Shown: positions 30,760 to 34,794 of the stretch, piece after piece
Numbering within the stretch: the stretch's first letter is position 1
Layout: each line of letters starts with the position of its first letter
Source: a virus
Reading direction: 5' to 3' (one strand)
IMG/VR virus record: IMGVR_UViG_3300024505_000155
Location: 1-34,794 of that record
DNA: 34,794 nucleotides
Program-made: the position numbers and the translations under genes
The notes under the pieces: model-generated
The model's input: only the letters and a program-made list of their open reading frames with translations
Databases searched by the model: none
What the model was told of the DNA's origin: nothing

Positions 30760-30950
30760 TTTTTAGGTGCTGCTTTCTTGCGGGTCTTAGGCTGTTCGAA
30801 TGTGTATTCTTCCCAGTCTTCAAACATTTCCTGTAGTTTCTTGACTCGCTGTCTTGCATTTACCCTATAGGCAATGTCTCTTGCTATATGTGAGACCAAA
30901 TCATGTAGTGCTAGTGCAATGAATGCACCTACTGCAATATCGTAAATCAT
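30741..30950 (-). CDS. Small membrane protein, 69 aa
   Basis: The protein MIYDIAVGAFIALALHDLVS has a hydrophobic N-terminal segment (about 3-21), an amphipathic charged helix (VNARQRVKKLQEMFEDWEEY) and a Lys-rich tail (KTRKKAAPKKLNKRK). Its ATG follows the WhiB stop directly, so the two are cotranscribed. A possible minus-1 extension lies downstream (30679-30759). A signal-anchor protein with a cytoplasmic basic tail is the best description. Function unknown. Confidence 0.6.
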   Translation of the reverse strand: MIYDIAVGAFIALALHDLVSHIARDIAYRVNARQRVKKLQEMFEDWEEYTFEQPKTRKKAAPKKLNKRK

Positions 30951-31214
30951 CTACGCTACCCATTTCTCTGAGATTAGTACTGGTTCAGGACTGATATTAA
31001 GTTTTTGTTGCATTGACCTTCGGGTTTTTTCCGAAGTACCACCCCACCAACCTAACACGGCATGGTGTAGTGCATAGTCAAGACACTCTGCTTTGACTAT
31101 ACAATTATTGCAGACCCGCTTTAGCGTCTCTACATTTTCATATAGTTTTTTATCTGTAAAGAATAGTTCTGTATCTAACCCATTGCAGTTTGCTTCTGTT
31201 GTAAAGTTATACAT
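30951..31214 (-). CDS. whiB: WhiB-family Fe-S transcriptional regulator
   Basis: This 87-aa protein has the four WhiB cysteines, C10 and the C35-x2-C38-x5-C44 cluster (CNNCIVKAEC), that bind a [4Fe-4S] cluster. The G-W-W-G-G-T turn (55-60) and a basic tail (SEKTRRSMQQKL) complete the family pattern. WhiB proteins occur in Actinobacteria and their phages and bind the principal sigma factor's region 4; some phage copies repress host genes or block superinfection. A strong CAGGAGG ribosome site precedes the ATG. It is the best host-range clue in the window. Confidence 0.92.
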   Translation of the reverse strand: MYNFTTEANCNGLDTELFFTDKKLYENVETLKRVCNNCIVKAECLDYALHHAVLGWWGGTSEKTRRSMQQKLNISPEPVLISEKWVA

Positions 31215-31216
31215 CT

Positions 31217-31378
31217 TTATCCTCCTGTTGAGTAAAAACCTGGTGAATTAAACTTAATCCCTGGAGCAGTCCAGATGCGCTGCATAGTTCCACTACAAGT
31301 AGAACAAACTGGCGGTATGTTTTCATTTGTTTCTACAATCTCACTACAAGTATTACATTTAAAATCATACAGAGGCAT
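31217..31378 (-). CDS. FmdB-like zinc ribbon protein, 53 aa
   Basis: I start at the ATG at 31378 (MPLYDFKCNTCSEIVETNEN), since MPLYDF is the usual beginning of FmdB/CxxC zinc-ribbon regulators. Two pairs, C8-x2-C11 and a CSTC pair near 29-32, make the ribbon. The end FNSPGFYSTGG also fits the family. It overlaps the end of the upstream gene by 14 bases and is followed within three bases by WhiB. The function of these proteins is poorly known; a regulatory role is often assumed. Confidence 0.75.
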   Translation of the reverse strand: MPLYDFKCNTCSEIVETNENIPPVCSTCSGTMQRIWTAPGIKFNSPGFYSTGG

Positions 31379-31577
31379 GCCTTGGCTCCCTAGAAATTCT
31401 AACTTTATGATAGTCACAAGTTCTATATAACTTTTGATAATCATTTCTGTTATTGAATTGTCTGTCATCTAATTTAATATTACATTCACAGACTTTTCTA
31501 TACTCATTTTCAAGTTGCTCAACTTCTTCTTTTGCTTTACGCAATTTTATAAGAATGATTACTGCTTCTGAATTCAT
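31365..31577 (-). CDS. Coiled-coil hypothetical protein, 70 aa
   Basis: The product MNSEAVIILIKLRKAKEEVE continues QLENEYRKVCECNIKLDD, a heptad-like helix, and ends in a Cys/His-containing basic part (LYRTCDYHKVRISREPRHASV). It starts directly after the upstream TAG and overlaps the zinc-ribbon gene. No family recognised. A dimeric helical protein is likely. Confidence 0.55.
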   Translation of the reverse strand: MNSEAVIILIKLRKAKEEVEQLENEYRKVCECNIKLDDRQFNNRNDYQKLYRTCDYHKVRISREPRHASV

Positions 31578-31769
31578 CTACTCACATCCATCTATTTCTG
31601 TAGGTGCGGTTGTAATCGTACCGCACTCTACACATTCCTGTGATAAGTCATACCAGCCAACTGCTCTAGTATCTTGGTCCCACATTACATTGATGCGGAA
31701 CATCATGCAACCACATATGCAGGCAAATGTTGGTGTGCCTCTTAAGTCATTCATCTGATTCATACTCAT
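31578..31769 (-). CDS. Small zinc-ribbon protein, 63 aa
   Basis: It starts MSMNQMNDLRGTPTFACICG. The pairs C-x-C (ACICGC) and C-x2-C (QECVECGTIT) and a final Cys form a probable zinc site around a beta hairpin with FRINVMWDQDTRAVGWYDL. The ATG overlaps the TGA of the sigma-like gene (ATGA). Function unknown; it may be a partner of the neighbouring transcription proteins. Confidence 0.6.
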   Translation of the reverse strand: MSMNQMNDLRGTPTFACICGCMMFRINVMWDQDTRAVGWYDLSQECVECGTITTAPTEIDGCE

Positions 31770-32434
31770 GAATCGTCAGCCATTCCAGATAAGTCTCTAT
31801 CTTGCTCATCTGCTGACTCGCCACTGTCTGGCTCATAATATGGTCTCCATCCACCTAGGTTTTTAACTAGTGAGTTCATTGCACGTTGCACTTTCATACG
31901 AGCACCATCTGGTGTGCTGCTCATATCTTTGGCTAGTAATGACCAGTCTGGTGAGTCAATACTAAACCTAAGTCTTAGTATGTTTTGTTTTGCATCTGAT
32001 AGTTTATTAAATGCTGCTGCAATGTCGCTTCGTAAAGTAAGCCAGTTGTTACCTTCGGCATCATTACCACTCCCAAACTTGGCATTGAGGTCTTGTATGC
32101 TAACGGGAATAGCATACGTGCCTGCAATGATGGATGGTAAGAATGCTTCGACAACACTTGTATCGTAATAGTATAAGTCTGATGTGTCGTATCCAGACTT
32201 ACGAGCCTTCTCTCGTTCACAATATTTGAGAGCCGCATTACGTAGTGACTTAGCAATTAATTTATCTCTATCTTTCTGCTCTAGTTCTGACCACTCTTTA
32301 TACTTGCGCGGATGCGCTACGAACCATACCCATAGTTCCTGTCCAATGTCATCTTTCTCTAGCATTGTATATCTGCGAGCATACTCTGCTGCTAGTTGCT
32401 GAACGACATCATTATATTCTGAGATGTAGTTCAT
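31766..32434 (-). CDS. Sigma-factor-like DNA-binding protein, 222 aa
   Basis: Residues 10-75 (QQLAAEYARRYTMLEKDDIG, then QELWVWFVAHPRKYKEWSEL) resemble sigma70 region 2, including the DDIxQExW pattern. Residues 133-195 (RSDIAAAFNKLSDAKQNILR, DWSLLAKDMSSTPDGARMKV, QRAMNSLVKNL) resemble the region 4 helix-turn-helix. The linker is short, as in ECF-type factors, and the tail is acidic. It could direct host RNA polymerase to phage promoters such as the boxes at 2033 and 4221. It lies in an operon with WhiB, which normally acts on sigma region 4. The call rests on pattern only. Confidence 0.65.
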   Translation of the reverse strand: MNYISEYNDVVQQLAAEYARRYTMLEKDDIGQELWVWFVAHPRKYKEWSELEQKDRDKLIAKSLRNAALKYCEREKARKSGYDTSDLYYYDTSVVEAFLPSIIAGTYAIPVSIQDLNAKFGSGNDAEGNNWLTLRSDIAAAFNKLSDAKQNILRLRFSIDSPDWSLLAKDMSSTPDGARMKVQRAMNSLVKNLGGWRPYYEPDSGESADEQDRDLSGMADDS

Positions 32435-33171
32435 TATGGCAAGATTACCTCACCATTAACTACTGGTACAGCATATGGTACAACTTTCTTATTATCTTCT
32501 ATTAAGATTCCGATGCCTTGTTGCCAGTTGGCTGTGCCTGCTGATAGGTATTCTGCTTGTCGCATATCCATCATATGTCCGATTTCTAGACCAAATAATG
32601 TATGTGTTTTGCCATAGAAACCTACTGTTTCATGTTGTAAACCCACGCGATGCGTGTGTCCACAGACTATTGACTTACCTAAACGCTTGGCTAATGACAA
32701 GGCTGTACTTCCAGGTGTCTGCGACAACTTGCCTTCGTCTCCGTGCGCCATTACCCAGCCAGGTAATAATTCATGCATGCGGTGTAAATAAGTTACGCCC
32801 ATAGAATTATACCCCAGTAGTTCTTCAATCTCTAAAGACTTGAGACTGTTAAACGCTGGGGCATACTTACGAATGTAAGTGTCGATGCGGTCTGTATGAT
32901 TAGACCGCTGCATATAAAATGGTTTTCGTCCTATTGCTTTTTTAAATCTTGATATAATTTCTTTTGTTTCATCTATGCCTTGCTGTAGAGTACCTGCGTA
33001 TTCTCCAGCCATACCTTTGTTCCAACGACTAGGTTCTGGTGCATCTAGTTCATCTCCTACACACCAGAGTTCATCTGGTTTGTAGTACTTAACAAAATCT
33101 ATAACGGCATCTACTGTTTTACTATCGTGGTAAGGAATCTGTAAGTCACTGAGGACGACGACTCGCTTCAT
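32434..33171 (-). CDS. Calcineurin-like metallophosphoesterase
   Basis: I start at the ATG at 33171 (MKRVVVLSDLQIPYHDSKTV), which has a GGAGATA ribosome site. The 245-aa protein shows the family's metal motifs in order: SDLQIPYHD (8-16), GDELD (about 39-43), a degenerate N-H step (RSNHTDR), AHGDEG and GHTHR. These bind two metal ions and hydrolyse phosphate esters. Substrates vary widely (nucleic acids, nucleotides, proteins). The GNHD motif reads SNHT, a relaxed form also seen in phage members. It overlaps the Nmad1-like gene upstream by 26 bases. Confidence 0.85.
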   Translation of the reverse strand: MKRVVVLSDLQIPYHDSKTVDAVIDFVKYYKPDELWCVGDELDAPEPSRWNKGMAGEYAGTLQQGIDETKEIISRFKKAIGRKPFYMQRSNHTDRIDTYIRKYAPAFNSLKSLEIEELLGYNSMGVTYLHRMHELLPGWVMAHGDEGKLSQTPGSTALSLAKRLGKSIVCGHTHRVGLQHETVGFYGKTHTLFGLEIGHMMDMRQAEYLSAGTANWQQGIGILIEDNKKVVPYAVPVVNGEVILP

Positions 33172-33463
33172 AACTATCTCCGTTTGACACGCCAGCCCAC
33201 TGATTGCGCTGAACAAGTAGTCCAATTATGGCATAGTTTGCTAGGTCAATTAGAGTATCTTCGATAGATTCATAGTTCGGCGTGTCGCCACTGTCAATTA
33301 GGTTATTAAGCCTAGCCAACTTGTCATACATACGCACTCGTAGCCCATTCATAGGACCCCCTGGGGCTCCTGCAATGTTCATTGGACCGTAATCCTCATG
33401 CTTTTTGTATAGAACTGTAAGCAATTCACGGGCAATTACATCTGCATCTTCACGGTTTTTCAT
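33146..33463 (-). CDS. Nmad1 / DUF1599-like protein
   Basis: This 105-aa protein starts MKNREDADVIARELLTVLYK. The block HEDYGPMNIAGAPGGPMNGL, RVRMYDKLARLNNLI, and SIEDTLIDLANYAIIGLLV is the signature of the nucleotide modification associated domain 1 (DUF1599). The family is predicted, not proven, to act in nucleotide or DNA base modification, and is common in actinophages and other phages. No modifying enzyme such as a thymidylate synthase homologue is in the window. It overlaps both neighbours, as expected in this compact operon. Confidence 0.8.
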   Translation of the reverse strand: MKNREDADVIARELLTVLYKKHEDYGPMNIAGAPGGPMNGLRVRMYDKLARLNNLIDSGDTPNYESIEDTLIDLANYAIIGLLVQRNQWAGVSNGDSYEASRRPQ

Positions 33464-33731
33464 TTAATAAGTCCCTTAATCCTTGGTCCATAGATTTCTT
33501 GGCTGCATGTACAACCATTTCTTCATATACTTCATCTGTCTTGCCATACTTGGAAGACAATAGCAGACCAGCAATGCTGGTCGCTAGGAACTTGGCTTCC
33601 TCTGGGTCTCTGTCTATAGCCTCATAGACATCATGCAGGGCTGTCAAGATATTAATATATTTGTTTTCAGATAATTGTATAACCATATCAAAGTTGAGAT
33701 GTTCTGCATGTTCCCAGAACCTATCATCCAT
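33450..33731 (-). CDS. Conserved-looking hypothetical protein, 93 aa
   Basis: I prefer the ATG at 33731 (MDDRFWEHAEHLNFDMVIQL), which overlaps the end of the primase gene by eight bases. An in-frame ATG at 33776 would add 15 residues but has no ribosome site. The protein is helical and acidic (ALHDVYEAIDRDPEEAKFLA, then SIAGLLLSSKYGKTDEVYEE). No motif assigns a function. It lies between the primase and Nmad1-like genes. Confidence 0.55.
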   Translation of the reverse strand: MDDRFWEHAEHLNFDMVIQLSENKYINILTALHDVYEAIDRDPEEAKFLATSIAGLLLSSKYGKTDEVYEEMVVHAAKKSMDQGLRDLLNEKP

Positions 33732-34359
33732 TGGCAATGCATTCTCTGATTCGCTCACTAATCCACCCACTTCCATTCTTGATTATCATACTGTTTACAT
33801 CTTCACCATCTGGCATACTGATGATATTCACATTACCTAGTTCACGGCTAATTTTCTTGCCGAACTCTAGTCCAGGTGCATCACCATCTGCAAGTACTAT
33901 CACTGTATCAAAATCATCTAAGATTTTGGCATAGTGTTTTTTCCAGTTGTTAGCCCCTGGAATTCCAACTGTCGGATGTTTAGTCTTGACTGTCATCATA
34001 ATGCAGTCGAACTCACCCTCTGTTACGCAGATGTAATCATCTGCTGCAAAGCATGCTTGTGTATTAAACATAGTAGTTTCTGCGCCAACTAATCCCATAT
34101 ACTTAGCATCATGTGTGCCTGTAATGTCACGGAATCTAATATCAACCACGCCTGATGGCGTGATATAGGGGATAGATAGTCTGCCTAGATATGGTTCATG
34201 CCCTGGAAGTGGGTCTTCTACCACTCCCAAGTGAAAGACTTTTGCCTCGTCTACCGAGAGTTGACGGCTTGACAGATACCGTTCTGCTACTTCTACCTTG
34301 CTTGCGTACCTCTGTGTAGCCTGCAGTAAGAACTGTCTCTGCGAATTGTTTAGCCTCAC
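33724..34359 (-). CDS. DnaG-type primase, Toprim half
   Basis: A GTG at 34359 is preceded by a strong AAGGAAGGAG ribosome site nine bases away. The 211-aa product has RYLSSRQLSVDEAKVFHLGV and GRLSIPYITPSGVVDIRFRD. The Toprim core follows: ICVTEGEFDCIMM (the Glu of the fold) and DTVIVLADGDAPGLEFGKKI (the DxD metal site), with MPDGEDVNSMI after it. It lacks the CHC2 zinc domain, which is in the overlapping upstream gene in another frame. Together they would make a DnaG-like primase that synthesises primers for DNA replication. No separate helicase domain is attached here. Confidence 0.82.
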   Translation of the reverse strand: MRLNNSQRQFLLQATQRYASKVEVAERYLSSRQLSVDEAKVFHLGVVEDPLPGHEPYLGRLSIPYITPSGVVDIRFRDITGTHDAKYMGLVGAETTMFNTQACFAADDYICVTEGEFDCIMMTVKTKHPTVGIPGANNWKKHYAKILDDFDTVIVLADGDAPGLEFGKKISRELGNVNIISMPDGEDVNSMIIKNGSGWISERIRECIANG

Positions 34360-34573
34360 GGAAATTAACTCCTTCCTTATACATAATTAAAGAGTAGACA
34401 TCGCCTTTGACTCCACAACCGTGGCAGACAAAGGCGTTCTTATCATAGTTTACTGCTGCACTTGCATGACTATCTAAATGAAAGCAGCATTTCATCTTAC
34501 GCCAACCGCTATTAACTGCTGGCAAATCTGCACCTAAGTATCTTAGGTATTCTTCAATGCTTGGTTTCTCCAT
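34196..34573 (-). CDS. Primase CHC2 zinc-finger half
   Basis: The ATG at 34573 (MEKPSIEEYLRYLGADLPAV) lies within the end of the upstream nuclease gene; a TTG one codon earlier is possible. The CHC2 zinc-finger is clear: C29-x2-H32 (CCFH), then C50-x2-C53 (CHGCGVKGDVYSLIMY). A KEGVNFREAKQFAE helix follows. Beyond residue 80 the frame becomes basic and unlike primases (VRKQGRSSRTVS), while the +1 frame carries the expected primase sequence. It overlaps the Toprim gene by 164 bases. The two halves may be separate chains or be joined by a frameshift. Confidence 0.78.
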   Translation of the reverse strand: MEKPSIEEYLRYLGADLPAVNSGWRKMKCCFHLDSHASAAVNYDKNAFVCHGCGVKGDVYSLIMYKEGVNFREAKQFAETVLTAGYTEVRKQGRSSRTVSVKPSTLGRRGKSLSLGSGRRPTSRA

Positions 34574-34794
34574 CAATGGCTCTCTTTAGTAGGTCTAACC
34601 ATACATGTCCAGGCATGGTGCAGTACCACTCGCTAGGGCTCCGCTTCCCTTTACGCTTGTGCCACACCACGCCTGTCCACGCCCCGTCATTGCTCATTTC
34701 CGTGAGCAATTCTTCTACCCAACCAGCCAAGTTCATCTTGGCATGGTTTTTGATTTCTATTGTAACTCCAGGTATACCTGAAACATCACCTTTG
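34554..34794 (-). CDS. PD-(D/E)XK nuclease, Holliday-junction-resolvase-like, partial
   Basis: The open frame extends to the right edge, and its ATG at 34736 is internal. Read from the edge, it contains KGDVSGIPGVTIEIKNHAK, a GD...E-x-K core of PD-(D/E)XK nucleases (D, E and K metal-site residues), followed by MNLAGWVEELLTEMSNDG and VVWHKRKG. The same layout occurs in actinophage proteins annotated as Holliday junction resolvases. It would resolve branched DNA before packaging or in recombination. It overlaps the primase zinc-half by 20 bases. Its true start is outside the window. Confidence 0.7.
   Translation of the reverse strand, partial: KGDVSGIPGVTIEIKNHAKMNLAGWVEELLTEMSNDGAWTGVVWHKRKGKRSPSEWYCTMPGHVWLDLLKRAIDGETKH

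Noticed and set aside
30760-30765. Canonical minus-1 slippery heptamer at the A6 run
   Set aside because: In the reading frame the site is T-AAA-AAA, which pairs poorly after a minus-1 slip in the first codon, so programmed frameshifting is not well supported and an indel is as likely.

Overview
The window is part of the genome of a tailed double-stranded DNA phage, most likely a short-tailed (podovirus-like) phage of a low-GC actinobacterium. The actinobacterial link rests on an intact WhiB-type Fe-S protein (30951-31214) and on several small genes of a kind I know mainly from actinophages. Small lysine-rich proteins resembling DUF5872 and DUF6321 also occur in aquatic phages. A freshwater host such as an acI/Nanopelagicales-type actinobacterium would fit the AT-rich coding, but that is inference. 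I see no integrase, tRNA, CRISPR array or insertion sequence.

Layout. (1) 1-4720, minus strand: an arm of very small, tightly coupled genes. They include a membrane-anchored lytic transglycosylase, a NADAR-domain protein, two OB-fold/SSB-like candidates and several Cys-rich zinc-binding proteins. Strong intercistronic hairpins and two repeated promoter-like boxes punctuate it. (2) 4721-5625: the only long gap without a credible protein gene. It is GC-rich (about 54 % by hand count against roughly 40 % elsewhere) and full of nested helices, so a large structured RNA is the best explanation. It is followed by CAGACT repeats, an AT palindrome and two opposed promoter candidates that share one palindromic -10 hexamer. 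(3) 5626-30546, plus strand: one continuous late operon. The order is large terminase, two paralogous basic proteins, portal, two small proteins, three large virion-type proteins (1691, 500 and 413 aa), scaffold, major capsid protein, small proteins including a run of lysine-rich ones, head-tail adaptor, tail fibre, three paralogous tail-tip proteins, a 656-aa tail protein, and a lysis cassette of an M15-like endolysin with two small membrane proteins. A strong intrinsic terminator at 30594-30635 closes it. (4) 30679-34794, minus strand: a regulatory and replication arm converging on that terminator. It holds a small membrane protein, WhiB, zinc ribbons, a sigma-like protein, a metallophosphoesterase, an Nmad1/DUF1599-like protein, a primase split over two overlapping frames, and a PD-(D/E)XK nuclease running off the window edge.

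How it may work together. The rightward promoter at 5486-5514 would drive terminase and the morphogenesis genes. No major tail tube or tape-measure gene sits after the capsid gene, and the giant ORFs lie between portal and scaffold, so I infer a short tail with internal or ejected proteins. WhiB and the sigma-like protein are candidates for redirecting host transcription. The NADAR protein is a candidate counter-defence factor.

The least explained parts are the structured region 4741-5376, the lysine-rich protein clusters, the giant ORF trio and the split primase with its own internal ribosome binding site. All functional names come from motifs read by eye; no database search was run.
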